This document shows, piece after piece, positions 27,498 to 36,661 of a DNA stretch of 61,496 nucleotides; position 1 is the stretch's first letter, and each line of letters opens with the position of its first letter. The notes under the pieces were generated by a model. The model made no database searches, had not been told where the DNA came from, and was given only the letters and a program-made list of their open reading frames with translations. The position numbers and the translations under genes are program-made. This DNA is from Actinomycetes bacterium (lineage in GTDB: Bacteria; Actinomycetota; Actinomycetes; Actinomycetales; Cellulomonadaceae): assembly GCA_023432565.1 (NCBI GenBank), contig JAEYUL010000043.1, forward strand, positions 1-61,496, read 5' to 3'.

Positions 27498-28480
27498 CCG
27501 GGATCATCTCCCACGACGGCGAGAAGCGACTGGTCGTCGTCTCGGGCCGTGCGCACACCGAGCTCGCCGAGGCCGTCGCCGACGAGCTCGGCATCGAGCT
27601 GGTCCCGACGACCGCCTACGACTTCGCCAACGGCGAGATCTACACGCGGTTCGGGGAGTCCGTGCGCGGCGCTGACGCGTTCGTGCTGCAGTCGCACGCC
27701 TCGCCCGTGATCAACAAGTGGATCATGGAGCAGCTGCTCATGGTCGACGCGCTCAAGCGCGCCTCGGCCAAGACGATCACGGTCGTCGCACCGTTCTACG
27801 GGTACGCCCGGCAGGACAAGAAGAGCCGCGGCCGCGAGCCCATCTCGGCCCGCCTGCTGGCCGACATGTTCAAGACGGCCGGTGCCGACCGCATCATGTC
27901 GGTCGACCTGCACACCTCTCAGATCCAGGGCTTCTTCGACGGCCCGGTGGACCACCTGTGGGCCATGCCGATCCTGGTGGACTACGTGCGCTCGCGCGTC
28001 GACCTCACGAACGTCACCGTCGTCTCGCCCGACGCGGGTCGCATCCGTGTCGCCGAGCAGTGGGCCGCCAAGCTCGGCGGGTGCCCGCTCGCGTTCGTGC
28101 ACAAGACGCGCGACGTGCGCACCGCGAACAAGTCCGTGGCCAACCGCGTCGTCGGTGACGTCGAGGGCCGCTCGTGCGTGCTCGTCGACGACCTGATCGA
28201 CACCGGCGGGACGATCGCGGAGGCCGTGCGCGTGCTCAACGAGGCGGGCGCGAAGGACGTCATCATCGCCGCGACGCACGGCATCCTGTCCGAGCCCGCG
28301 GTGGGCCGGCTCAGCGCGTGCGGCGTGCGTGAGGTCGTCATCACGGACACGCTGCCCGTCGAGGACGAGAAGCGCTTCGAGCAGCTCACCGTGCTGTCGA
28401 TCGCACCGCTGATCGCCCGCGCCATCCGCGAGGTGTTCGACGACGGCTCGGTGACCAGCCTGTTCGACGGCAACGCCTGA
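27494..28480 (+). CDS. prs: Ribose-phosphate pyrophosphokinase
   Basis: A 328-residue class I PRPP synthetase that transfers pyrophosphate from ATP to ribose 5-phosphate for nucleotide, histidine and tryptophan synthesis. Motifs include FANGEIYTRF, PFYGYARQDKKSRGREPIS (catalytic flexible loop), SVDLHTSQIQGFF, SPDAG and the PRPP-binding VLVDDLIDTGGTI (residues 229-241). The ATG overlaps the glmU stop by four bases, so it is coupled. A terminator hairpin follows. Confidence 0.97.
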   Translation: MTGIISHDGEKRLVVVSGRAHTELAEAVADELGIELVPTTAYDFANGEIYTRFGESVRGADAFVLQSHASPVINKWIMEQLLMVDALKRASAKTITVVAPFYGYARQDKKSRGREPISARLLADMFKTAGADRIMSVDLHTSQIQGFFDGPVDHLWAMPILVDYVRSRVDLTNVTVVSPDAGRIRVAEQWAAKLGGCPLAFVHKTRDVRTANKSVANRVVGDVEGRSCVLVDDLIDTGGTIAEAVRVLNEAGAKDVIIAATHGILSEPAVGRLSACGVREVVITDTLPVEDEKRFEQLTVLSIAPLIARAIREVFDDGSVTSLFDGNA

Positions 28481-28491
28481 GCCCTGCCGGC

Positions 28492-28521
28492 CGCCCCGAC
28501 CCCCGGGCTGGTGTCGGGGCG
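28492..28521 (+). terminator. Terminator hairpin after prs
   Basis: Perfect 9-base arms CGCCCCGAC and GTCGGGGCG around a 12-base loop, starting 11 bases after the prs stop. Confidence 0.7.
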
Positions 28522-28535
28522 CTCGGGTCAGCGGG

Positions 28536-28565
28536 TTGGGGCGAGCCGTGCGCACCCTGTAAGAT
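28536..28565 (+). promoter_or_regulatory. Promoter candidate for rplY
   Basis: TTGGGG, 18 bases, then TAAGAT. It lies just after the prs terminator and about 220 bases before the rplY start, implying a long leader. Confidence 0.5.
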
Positions 28566-28786
28566 CTTCGGGTTGCCTCGGCGAGGGACGTCGGACGGTT
28601 GAGCACCACCCACCGGCCGTCGAGTCCGTGATCGACTGGGCGAGCGCCTCCGCGTGTGCGTGACGCCCGTCCTGCGCCCCGCGTCGAGGCTGCGACCGGC
28701 CTCGCGCCCCGTCCCGGGGCCGCCGGCCCAACGCCAGTCTTCGTCAGTCCGTGCGCCACCGTGCGCCCAGCACCACTGGAGTCATC

Positions 28787-29371
28787 GTGTCCGAGGTCAA
28801 GCTCGCCGCCACCGCCCGCACCGAGTTCGGCAAGGGTGCCGCGCGCCGCCTGCGCCGCGCCGGCCAGATCCCCGCCGTCCTGTACGGGCACGGCACCGAG
28901 CCGGTCCACGTCGCCCTGCCGGGCCACGAGACGATGCTCGCCGTCAAGCACGCCAACGCGCTCTTCGAGATCCAGATCGACGGCAAGCCGGTCCTCGCGC
29001 TCGCCAAGGACGTCCAGCGCGAGCCGGTCCGCAACATCATCGAGCACGTCGACCTGCTCATCGTGAAGCGCGGCGAGAAGGTCCTCGTCGAGATCCCCGT
29101 CACGGTCGTCGGCGAGTCGGCCCCGGGCACCATCCACGTCGTCGAGACCCAGACGCTGTCGCTCGAGGCCGAGGCCACGCGCCTGCCCGAGTCGGTCGAG
29201 GTCGACATCGAGGGCCTGGCCGACGGCACGATCATCAAGGCCGGCGACGTCACGCTCCCCGCCGGCACGACGCTCGCGGGCGACCCCGAGGTGGCGATCG
29301 TCGCGATCTCGACGCCCCGCGCCTCGGCCGAGGACCTCGGCGAGGACGCCGAGGGCGACGACGAGGCCTGA
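28787..29371 (+). CDS. rplY: 50S ribosomal protein L25/general stress protein Ctc
   Basis: A 194-residue L25/TL5/CTC-type protein that binds 5S rRNA. The N-terminal L25 domain (about 1-95) has RTEFGKGAARRLRRAGQIPAVLYGHG and DLLIV, and the C-terminal beta domain (about 96-180) has PVTVVGESAPG and LPAGTTLAGDPEVAIV. The acidic end EDLGEDAEGDDEA is usual. The GTG at 28787 has GGAG six bases upstream. It is followed by pth, the conserved partner, but a strong hairpin separates them. Confidence 0.94.
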   Translation: MSEVKLAATARTEFGKGAARRLRRAGQIPAVLYGHGTEPVHVALPGHETMLAVKHANALFEIQIDGKPVLALAKDVQREPVRNIIEHVDLLIVKRGEKVLVEIPVTVVGESAPGTIHVVETQTLSLEAEATRLPESVEVDIEGLADGTIIKAGDVTLPAGTTLAGDPEVAIVAISTPRASAEDLGEDAEGDDEA

Positions 29372-29395
29372 GCCGCCTCGCCTGATCGACGCCGG

Positions 29396-29426
29396 CGCCC
29401 GGTACCGTCACTCGCGGTACCGGGCG
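29396..29426 (+). terminator. Hairpin between rplY and pth
   Basis: Perfect 12-base arms CGCCCGGTACCG and CGGTACCGGGCG with a 7-base loop, 24 bases after the rplY stop. It may attenuate or end the rplY transcript. Confidence 0.7.
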
Positions 29427-29469
29427 TCCGCGCGTCCGGACCCGTAACGCTCCCCCTGGAGGACCAACC

Positions 29470-30090
29470 GTGACCGACGGACCCTGGCTCGTCGTGGGCC
29501 TCGGCAACCCCGGACCGCAGTACGCGGGGAACCGGCACAACGTCGGCCAGATGGTGCTCGACGAGCTCGCGCGCCGCACCGGCGCGACGTTCGGCGCGCG
29601 CGCGAGCGGGCTGCTGTCCCGCCGCCCGCAGGCCGCGGTCGCCGAGACGAGGCTCGGTGTGCTTCCCGGAGGCGCCCCCGGCCCTCGGGTCGTGCTCGCC
29701 AAGCCCACGACGTACATGAACGTCTCGGGCGGCCCCGTGGCCGCGCTCGCGAAGTACTACGGCGTCGAGCCCGAGCGTGTGGTCATGGTGCACGACGAGC
29801 TCGACATCCCGTTCGCCGAGGTGCGGCTCAAGCGCGGCGGCGGCGAGGGCGGCCACAACGGCCTGCGGGACACCACCAAGGCGCTCGGGACCAAGGACTA
29901 CGTGCGTGTCCGGGTCGGCATCGGGCGGCCGCCGGGTCGGCAGGACCCCGCCGACTTCGTGCTCAAGAACTTCTCCACGACCGAGGTCAAGGACCTGCCG
30001 TGGCTGCTGGACCACGCGGCCGACGCCGTCGAGGCGGTCGTGCTCGAGGGCCTCGAGGCTGCGCAGCAGCGGTTCCACACGAAGGGCTGA
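29470..30090 (+). CDS. pth: Peptidyl-tRNA hydrolase
   Basis: A 206-residue enzyme that frees tRNA from prematurely released peptidyl-tRNA. VVGLGNPGPQYAGNRHNVG contains the catalytic His23. KPTTYMNVSGG, MVHDELDIPF and KRGGGEGGHNGLRD complete the family motifs. The GTG follows CTGGAGG by about eight bases. A short hairpin (30099-30113) follows the stop. Confidence 0.96.
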   Translation: MTDGPWLVVGLGNPGPQYAGNRHNVGQMVLDELARRTGATFGARASGLLSRRPQAAVAETRLGVLPGGAPGPRVVLAKPTTYMNVSGGPVAALAKYYGVEPERVVMVHDELDIPFAEVRLKRGGGEGGHNGLRDTTKALGTKDYVRVRVGIGRPPGRQDPADFVLKNFSTTEVKDLPWLLDHAADAVEAVVLEGLEAAQQRFHTKG

Positions 30091-30098
30091 GGGCCCGA

Positions 30099-30113
30099 CC
30101 ACCCGATGGGTGG
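30099..30113 (+). terminator. Short hairpin after pth
   Basis: CCACCC-GAT-GGGTGG, starting nine bases after the stop, followed by a weaker CCCGG/CCGGG pair. It separates the housekeeping genes from the polysaccharide locus. Confidence 0.5.
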
Positions 30114-30129
30114 ACTCCCGGCAGGAACC

Positions 30130-30180
30130 GGGTGAAATCGGACAAAGACGGCTGACTGCGCGCAAACCGGCGCATAGCCT
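30130..30180 (+). promoter_or_regulatory. Promoter A of the glycan locus (GGGTGAAA site, -35, -10)
   Basis: GGGTGAAA begins at 30130, CTGACT is at 30152-30157 and TAGCCT at 30175-30180 (17-base spacer). The motif starts 45 bases before the -10. It drives the sugar-phosphate transferase and DUF4012 genes. Confidence 0.55.
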
Positions 30181-30241
30181 CCTTCTGTTGCTGGGACGTC
30201 GTGCGGGACGTCGCAGGGGTGCCGACAGGGGAGAACTGCTG

Positions 30242-31768
30242 ATGACGCTCACCGTGGGAAGGGCTCCGACCGCCGGTCCCGGGCTGCCCGACCGGCGTGG
30301 ACGCGCGGTCGAGCCCCGACGGTCCTGGGCGTCCACCGAGCCGTTCGTCGTCCGCGAGACCATCTTCAACTCGGCGAGCGCGCGGCGGGTCCTCTGGCAG
30401 CGGATGGGCGTGCGATACGCGCTGCTCGCGATCGCGAGCGACATCGTCGCGGTGTCGCTCGTCGGCTCGGCGTTGGCCGTCATGGTCGACCCGACGTCGC
30501 GGTCGGTGCTGCTCACCGTGCTCGGGGCCCCGCTGTTCGTCGCAGCCGTGGGCGCGTTCCGCGGCTACCAGCGCAACGTCCTGGGCGACGGGCCGACGGA
30601 GTTCCAAGCGCTCGGCCGGGCCGCGCTGTCGCTCGGCGTCGTGCTGATGGCGGTCGCGTACTTCACCGGCCTGGACGCCCCGCGTGAGGTGGTGCTGGTG
30701 GGCGTGCCGGCGGTCGTCGTGCTGGCCGGTCTGCAGCGGTACGCCATGCGGATGCGGCTGCACCGCCAGCGCTCGTCCGGCGAGGCCATGATGGGCACGA
30801 TCGTCGTGGGCGACCAGCAGTCGGCGGGCCGCGTCGTGCGGGACCTGTCCCTGGCGGCGTACCACGGCTATCGCGTCGACGGCGTGTGTCTGCCGTCCGT
30901 CGACGACGCCGACCTCGTCGAGGGTGCCCCGGTGGTCGGGGCGATCGCGGATGTCGTGCAGGTCGTCGCCGACCGGGCGGCCGAGGTCGTCGTCGTGACG
31001 GGTTCCTCCGTGCACGGCGACGCGTTGCGACGCCTGTCGTGGGCGCTCGGGCGGGCCGGCGCGCACCTCGTCGTGGCGCCGGACCTCGTCGAGGTCGCCG
31101 GTCCGCGACTGTCGGTCAGGCCCACCGCGGGGTTGTCGCTGCTCGAGGTCCAGGTGGACCAGCCGCGCCGTCGGCTCATCGGCAAGTCGGTGCTCGACCT
31201 CGTCGTCTCGCTCGTCGCGAGTGTCGTCGCGCTGCCCGTCGTGCTGGTCAGCGTGCTGGCGATCCGACTCGACTCGCGCGGCCCCGCGTTCTACCGCCAG
31301 ACGCGGGTGGGCATCGACGGTGAGCCGTTCACGATCTACAAGCTGCGCACCATGTACGTGGACGCCGACGAGCGTCGCGCCGAGCTCGAGGCGCTGTCCG
31401 AGGGCAACGAGGTGCTGTTCAAGATGCGGCGGGACCCGCGGGTGACCCGCGTCGGGCGGGTGCTGCGCCGGTTCTCGATCGACGAGCTCCCGCAGCTGTG
31501 GAACGTCGTGCGGGGTGACATGTCGATCGTCGGCCCGCGGCCGCCGCTCGAGTCCGAGGTGGCCGGCTACCACGACAGCGTCCACCGGCGGCTGCACGTC
31601 AAGCCGGGCCTGACGGGTCTGTGGCAGGTGAGCGGGCGTTCCGACCTCGACTGGGAGGAGTCGGTGCAGCTCGACCTGCGGTACGTCGACAACTGGTCGG
31701 TCAGCATGGACATGCTCATCCTGTGGAAGACCGGTCGGGCCGTGCTGCGTGGGGCCGGGGCCTACTGA
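30242..31768 (+). CDS. Initiating sugar-phosphate transferase (polyprenyl glycosylphosphotransferase)
   Basis: A 508-residue WbaP/CpsE-like membrane enzyme. Four N-terminal membrane helices (about 58-165), a CoA-binding-like region (about 175-300), one more membrane helix (about 315-342) and the PF02397 catalytic domain follow, with YRQTRVGIDGEPFTIYKLRTM, RRFSIDELPQLWNVV, MSIVGPRPP and GLTGLWQVSGRSDLDW. It loads the first sugar phosphate onto undecaprenyl phosphate to start repeat-unit synthesis. It begins the polysaccharide locus, and the next gene starts two bases after its stop. Confidence 0.93.
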   Translation: MTLTVGRAPTAGPGLPDRRGRAVEPRRSWASTEPFVVRETIFNSASARRVLWQRMGVRYALLAIASDIVAVSLVGSALAVMVDPTSRSVLLTVLGAPLFVAAVGAFRGYQRNVLGDGPTEFQALGRAALSLGVVLMAVAYFTGLDAPREVVLVGVPAVVVLAGLQRYAMRMRLHRQRSSGEAMMGTIVVGDQQSAGRVVRDLSLAAYHGYRVDGVCLPSVDDADLVEGAPVVGAIADVVQVVADRAAEVVVVTGSSVHGDALRRLSWALGRAGAHLVVAPDLVEVAGPRLSVRPTAGLSLLEVQVDQPRRRLIGKSVLDLVVSLVASVVALPVVLVSVLAIRLDSRGPAFYRQTRVGIDGEPFTIYKLRTMYVDADERRAELEALSEGNEVLFKMRRDPRVTRVGRVLRRFSIDELPQLWNVVRGDMSIVGPRPPLESEVAGYHDSVHRRLHVKPGLTGLWQVSGRSDLDWEESVQLDLRYVDNWSVSMDMLILWKTGRAVLRGAGAY

Positions 31769-31770
31769 CG

Positions 31771-33624
31771 ATGGCGGTTCCGCGCGTGCCCGTCGCCGAG
31801 CCGGACGGGACGAGCACGGAAGCCGGCGACCTGCTCGACGATCTTCCGGACGCGCCGGTGACCCGTGCCCGACGCAAGCGCGTCCTGGTCGGGGCGGTGC
31901 TCGTGGTGCTGCTCGCCGTGATCGCGGCCGCCGGGTGGCTCGTCTACCTCGGGACACAGGTGGCGGGTGCTCTGCGGAGCGTCGACGCGCACGTCGGTGC
32001 GGTGACGACCGGGGTCCGCGACGGTGACCTGGGCCCGCTCGCGGCTGCCGCCACGCCCATGGCATCGGCAGCGCAGCGGGCGTACGACGCCGCGCACGAC
32101 CCGGTCTGGCGCGCCGCTGCGCACCTGCCCGTCGTGGGGCGCCAGCTCGATGCCGTCACGGTGACGACCGAGTCGCTGCGCGAGGTCACCACGGACGCCG
32201 TTCCCGCTCTCGTGGCCGCAGGCGCTCAGATCGACCCGACGGTCCTGGTCCCGACGGCGGGCAGGCTCGATCTGGGGCCGTTGACGGACGCCGCGCCGCT
32301 GGTGGAGCGAGCGTCGGTGAGTGTGGACGCTGCGGCGCAGGGTCTCGCGGCGGTACCCACCGACGACCTGTGGCCGCTGCTGCGCGACAGGATCGAACCG
32401 GCGTCGGCCCGGCTCACGGACCTGGCGGCACAGCTCGGTGGGGCGAGCCGCGCGCTCGAGGTGGTGCCACGACTGCTGGGGGCGCAAGGGCCGCGCACGT
32501 ACCTCGTGCTGGTGCTCAATCCCGCCGAGCTGCGCAGCGCGGGTGGCATCGTCGGCTCGGTCCTGGAGGTCTCCACCGATGACGGCGAGGTGGTCGTGCA
32601 GGACCAGCGTGCGGCCCGTGACCTCGTGCAGCCCCGCGAGCCCGTCGTCGAGCTGACCGACGCCGAGCGTGCGCTGCTCGGGGACGCGCCGGGCCGCTTC
32701 ATGCAGAGCGTCACCGCGAGCCCGGACTTCGCGCGCACCGCCGAGCTCGCCTCGGCGCTGTGGGCCCGGAGCACCGGCGGGCAGGTGGACGGCGTCGTGA
32801 CGATCGACCCTGTCGTCCTCGCCGCGGTCCTGCGCGCGACGGGCCCGTTGCAGCTGCCGGACGGCACGACGCTCGACGCGGGGTCCGTGGTGGGGGACCT
32901 CCTGTCGGACGCGTACGTGCGCTACCCGGACCCGGCGGCGACCGACGAGTACTTCGGTCAGGTCGCGGCGACCGTCGCCGCTGCCGCACTGGGGGGCGTC
33001 GCGGACGGACGGGCGATGCTCGAGGCTCTGCGGGAGGGGTCGGGCGACGGGCGGATCCGCCTGTGGACCTCGGACGACGTGGTGACGGACCTGCTGGCGG
33101 GGACACCGTTCGACGGCTCGTTCCTGCTCGCCCCGGATGCCGCCGCCGAAGGAGCTGCGGGCGTGTTCCTCAACGACGCGACGGTCTCGAAGATGGACTA
33201 CTACCTCGACGTCGACGTCTCGGGGGCGCTCACGTGCTCGGCGGGTGCGACGGGTGTCGTGCGGACGACTCTGACCTCCCGCGCCCCGCTCGAGGCGTCG
33301 ACGACCCTGCCGTCGTACGTGACCGGTGCTGGCCGCCACGGGACCCCGGCCGGGTCGATCACCACGCAGGTGCTGGTGTACAGCCCGCTGGGTGCGCAGA
33401 TCGCGGAGGTCCGGCTGGTCGACGGCACGTCCGAGTCGGTGGTCGGGGCCAGGACGGTCCAGGACCGTGGACGCGAGGCGGTGGCGGTCACGGTGACCCT
33501 GGCGCCCGGTGAGGCCTCGACGCTCGAGGTCGAGCTGCGCCTCGCGGAGGGCAGCCGCGCGATGGCGGTGCGGAGCACGCAGGGGCTGGCCGGGAAGGGG
33601 GGCGGAACTGTAGCAAGGTGTTAG
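31771..33624 (+). CDS. DUF4012 domain membrane-anchored protein
   Basis: A 617-residue protein with one N-terminal membrane helix (about 40-62) and a large extracellular part. Segments such as YLVLVLNPAELRSAGGIVGS and DPVVLAAVLRATGPL mark DUF4012, which occurs beside glycosylphosphotransferases in actinobacterial polysaccharide loci. LytR-CpsA-Psr enzymes attach glycans to the wall; whether DUF4012 proteins do something related is unproven. The ATG is two bases after the preceding stop, so the two are one operon. Confidence 0.8.
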   Translation: MAVPRVPVAEPDGTSTEAGDLLDDLPDAPVTRARRKRVLVGAVLVVLLAVIAAAGWLVYLGTQVAGALRSVDAHVGAVTTGVRDGDLGPLAAAATPMASAAQRAYDAAHDPVWRAAAHLPVVGRQLDAVTVTTESLREVTTDAVPALVAAGAQIDPTVLVPTAGRLDLGPLTDAAPLVERASVSVDAAAQGLAAVPTDDLWPLLRDRIEPASARLTDLAAQLGGASRALEVVPRLLGAQGPRTYLVLVLNPAELRSAGGIVGSVLEVSTDDGEVVVQDQRAARDLVQPREPVVELTDAERALLGDAPGRFMQSVTASPDFARTAELASALWARSTGGQVDGVVTIDPVVLAAVLRATGPLQLPDGTTLDAGSVVGDLLSDAYVRYPDPAATDEYFGQVAATVAAAALGGVADGRAMLEALREGSGDGRIRLWTSDDVVTDLLAGTPFDGSFLLAPDAAAEGAAGVFLNDATVSKMDYYLDVDVSGALTCSAGATGVVRTTLTSRAPLEASTTLPSYVTGAGRHGTPAGSITTQVLVYSPLGAQIAEVRLVDGTSESVVGARTVQDRGREAVAVTVTLAPGEASTLEVELRLAEGSRAMAVRSTQGLAGKGGGTVARC

Positions 33625-33705
33625 TGGTTTCTCGCGGCAAGTGTGCTGCTCAGAAGGGTGGTCGTCGTCGGCAACGATGTGACGTCCATCACACCTGTCC
33701 AAATA

Positions 33706-33721
33706 GTCACGATCGGGTTAC
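33706..33721 (+). promoter_or_regulatory. MtrA-like direct-repeat box upstream of the GH71 gene
   Basis: GTCAC-N6-GTTAC, a perfect GTNAC-N6-GTNAC match, 35 bases before the ATG. Sixteen bases match the rpfB box exactly. Confidence 0.5.
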
Positions 33722-33756
33722 GACGAACGCCCCGATTGCACCCATCATGTCTTCGC

Positions 33757-35907
33757 ATGAGTGCATTGTCGGTTGCCGGGCGCCACGCCGCCCCAGCGCC
33801 CCGGGTTCGTCTGCGAGTCGTGCTCGCAGCCCTGCTGGCCGTCGCGCTGGCGTTGGTGCTCGGCGCCCGGCCGGAGTCGGCAACCGCAGCGACGACCACC
33901 AAGGTCACGCTCACGCCCACCCAGGCGAGCTTCACCTCGTCGACCGCGCCGACGACGAAGTACGGCAAGTACGACGTGCTCGTCGCGACCTCGGCGGTCT
34001 ACCGGACCTACCTGACGTTCGACACGTCCAGGATCCCCGCCGGTGCGACGGTGACCGGCGCGACGCTCGCCATGTCCGTGCGCTCGACGGCGACGACCAA
34101 GCCCGGCCTCGCCGTGCGCAAGGTCGCGCCGGGATGGTCCGCCGCGACGATCACGGGCGCCAACCGTCCCGTGGCGAGCGGAGGCGTCCTGAACGCTCAT
34201 GGCACGGCCAAGGCGGGCGCGGTGACCACGGTGTCGCTCGCCACCGGTGGCGTCACGGTCGGCAAGGCGTCGTCGTTCGAGGTGCTCTACGAGGTCCTCG
34301 CGGCCGGCGTCAACTTCGACAAGAGCGGCGCCAAGGCACCCAAGCTCACGGTGACCTACACCGTCGGCGCGCCCACGGCGTCGCCCACCGCGTCCGCCAG
34401 CGCGACGGCCACCCGGACCGCGACCCCGTCCCCGACCGTCGCTCCCACGAAGAGCCCGTCGCCCACCCCCGCGCCGACGGCGAGCCCGACGGTCAAGCCC
34501 ACGCCCACGCCGACGCCGACCCGCACGGCCGCGCCGCCGTCGAACCCGGCACCCGGAGGCCAGGACGGGCTGCCGTACAAGCTCGCCCCGACCGGCGACG
34601 CGAAGGTGTTCGCGCACTACTTCACGCCGTTCCCTATCTCGATCGACAACAAGACGCCCTCCAGCGACTACTACGCGGTGAACTACCTGACGCCCGACGG
34701 TGAGGGCGGGGCCCATCGCTCGTACGGCGGCTTCCTGCGCGACCGTCCGCTCCCGCGCGCGCCGTTGTCCGGGGACTGGCAGCTCGCCGACATGAAGACC
34801 GAGGTCGGCCAGGCGGCCGACGCGGGCATCGACGGCTTCATCGTCGACCTGCTGAACCTCGAGAACTTCCACTGGGAGCGCGCGCTGCGGCTCGCCGACG
34901 CGGCCAAGGCCGACGGCCGAGGCTTCGTCGTCATCCCGCAGCTCGACATGACGACGTCCGCCGGCTCGTCGAGCGTGGCCACCATCGCGGCGAAGTACGC
35001 CGAGTTCCTCAAGAAGCCGGCGGCCTACCGCCTGAGCGACGGGCGCCCTGTCATCTCGGCGTTCAAGGCCGAGGCGCAGTCAGCCGACTGGTGGAAGAGC
35101 GTGCTGAGCAGGCTGAAGTCGAGCTACGGGATCGACGCCGCGTTCCTGCCGACCTTCCTCAACGCCTCCGACGAGAACCTCAAGGAGTTCTCGCCTATCT
35201 CCTACGCGCAGGGGGTGTGGGGCACGCGCAACCCGGGCAACATCGAGGCCGGCGCGAACCTCGCCGCCAAGGCTCACGCGCTGGGCGACAAGTGGCTCGC
35301 ACCGGTCTCCGTGCAGGACGAGCGGCCGAACCAGGCCTACTACCAGGAGGCCGCGAACCTCGAGACGCTGCGCGCCTCGTGGGAGCGGGCGATCGCCGAC
35401 GGTGCCGACATGGTGCAGCTCGTCGCCTGGAACGACTACAGCGAGAACACGGTCTTCGCGCCGTCCGTCGAGCACGGCACCGCGTTCCTCGACGTCAGCG
35501 GCTACTACCAGACGCAGTTCAAGACGGGGAAGGCTCCTGCGGTGACCGGCGACGCCGTCTACGTCACGCACCGCAAGCAGCCCGTCGACGCCGACCCGCA
35601 GCTGTCGCACACCCTGATGCGGCTGATGTCCGGCGGCACCACGTCGACCAAGCCGCGCGACACCGTCGAGGTCCAGACCTTCCTGACCGCACCGGCCCAG
35701 GTCACCGTCAAGATCGGTACCAAGACGTCCACGTACACGGCTCCTGCGGGAGTGTCGGCCCAGACGTTCCCGCTCGGCCTCGGCAGCGTGAGTGTCGTGG
35801 CGGAGCGCTCGGGGATGCCGATCGCGTCGGCGGCGACGGATGACAAGGTCACGGCGAGCCCGCTCGTCCAGGACCTGCAGTACGTGGCGGCCTCGAGCCG
35901 TGACTGA
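33757..35907 (+). CDS. Secreted GH71-like alpha-1,3-glucanase with DNRLRE domain
   Basis: A 716-residue exported protein. It has a signal peptide (about 1-45, ending near ATAA), a DNRLRE-type beta-sandwich (about 46-205), a Pro/Thr linker (about 206-265) and a catalytic domain (about 270-565) with KVFAHYFTPFPISIDNK, GIDGFIVDLLNL and QLVAWNDYSENT, typical of glycoside hydrolase family 71 (mutanase). A C-terminal beta domain (about 590-716) follows. It likely cuts an alpha-glucan, perhaps the cell's own surface glycan. The ATG was chosen for its signal peptide; the SD is weak. Confidence 0.85.
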   Translation: MSALSVAGRHAAPAPRVRLRVVLAALLAVALALVLGARPESATAATTTKVTLTPTQASFTSSTAPTTKYGKYDVLVATSAVYRTYLTFDTSRIPAGATVTGATLAMSVRSTATTKPGLAVRKVAPGWSAATITGANRPVASGGVLNAHGTAKAGAVTTVSLATGGVTVGKASSFEVLYEVLAAGVNFDKSGAKAPKLTVTYTVGAPTASPTASASATATRTATPSPTVAPTKSPSPTPAPTASPTVKPTPTPTPTRTAAPPSNPAPGGQDGLPYKLAPTGDAKVFAHYFTPFPISIDNKTPSSDYYAVNYLTPDGEGGAHRSYGGFLRDRPLPRAPLSGDWQLADMKTEVGQAADAGIDGFIVDLLNLENFHWERALRLADAAKADGRGFVVIPQLDMTTSAGSSSVATIAAKYAEFLKKPAAYRLSDGRPVISAFKAEAQSADWWKSVLSRLKSSYGIDAAFLPTFLNASDENLKEFSPISYAQGVWGTRNPGNIEAGANLAAKAHALGDKWLAPVSVQDERPNQAYYQEAANLETLRASWERAIADGADMVQLVAWNDYSENTVFAPSVEHGTAFLDVSGYYQTQFKTGKAPAVTGDAVYVTHRKQPVDADPQLSHTLMRLMSGGTTSTKPRDTVEVQTFLTAPAQVTVKIGTKTSTYTAPAGVSAQTFPLGLGSVSVVAERSGMPIASAATDDKVTASPLVQDLQYVAASSRD

Positions 35908-35956
35908 GGTCCGGCTGCTGGCCTTCGGGGCCTGACGTCCGGGAGCGGCCGCGGCC

Positions 35957-36661
35957 CTAGAACGCGCGCTCGACGGTCTCGTCCGTGGCGGGCAGGTAGA
36001 GCCGCCGCGTGCTCCCGGTCGAGCGCTCGAACCACGCACCGTCGACGTCGCCGATCCGTCGTGCGGGGACCCCGCCGTACAGACCCGGGTCCTGGTCGTC
36101 GCGTGCCCGCGTCACCACGGCGCCGGCCGCCACGACGGAGCGGGACGGCACACGCGCACCTCCGAGCACCGTGCAGCGGGTCGAGACGAACGTCCGAGCG
36201 CCCACGACGATGGGTGCCGTGGTCTGCGCGTCGCGCTTGAGGTCGAGGGAGTGCGTGAGGAACAGCGAGTCGCGACCGGCCACGAGCGCGAGCTCGTCGA
36301 GCGTGATGCCGCCCGAGCAGTCGAACGTGTGCCGGCTCGTGATGCCGCTGCGGGGAGCGAGCGTCAGGTGCGACCCGTCGGGGAAGTAGCGGCGGTACGC
36401 CGGGGCCGTCGAGACGGTGTTGTAGTTGCCCAGGCTGGCGCCCTCGCCCAGGGACACCAGGCGCAGCTGCTTGAGGCCGTTGAACCGGCCGATGCGCGCT
36501 CCCGCGGCGAGCTCGACACGGTCCACCCGCCAGACGAGGTTCGGGCGAGCGACGGCGTCGGCGGCGAGCACGTGCCCGAAGGGCCGCAGCACCGCCCGCT
36601 TCACGGCGCCGGACGGCAGCAGCCACGCCAGTGCGACGGCGACGTCCCTGATCCTGCTCAT
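35957..36661 (-). CDS. Left-handed beta-helix (hexapeptide) acyltransferase
   Basis: A 234-residue hexapeptide-repeat transferase. The imperfect repeats run through IGRFNGLKQLRLVSLGEGASLGNYN, ITLDELALVAGRDSLF, TTAPIVVGARTFVSTRCTVLGGARVPSRSVVAAGAVV and YGGVPARRIG. It likely adds an acetyl group to a sugar of the repeat unit. It is the last gene of the CDP-alcohol transferase-flippase-acyltransferase operon, and its ATG overlaps the flippase stop by four bases. Confidence 0.8.
   Translation of the reverse strand: MSRIRDVAVALAWLLPSGAVKRAVLRPFGHVLAADAVARPNLVWRVDRVELAAGARIGRFNGLKQLRLVSLGEGASLGNYNTVSTAPAYRRYFPDGSHLTLAPRSGITSRHTFDCSGGITLDELALVAGRDSLFLTHSLDLKRDAQTTAPIVVGARTFVSTRCTVLGGARVPSRSVVAAGAVVTRARDDQDPGLYGGVPARRIGDVDGAWFERSTGSTRRLYLPATDETVERAF

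Larger units (their letters stand above)
28481..28786 (+). other. 306-base gene-free region before rplY
   Basis: The region holds the prs terminator (28492-28521), a promoter candidate (28536-28565) and about 220 bases of untranslated leader for rplY. I see no supported ORF in it. Confidence 0.5.
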
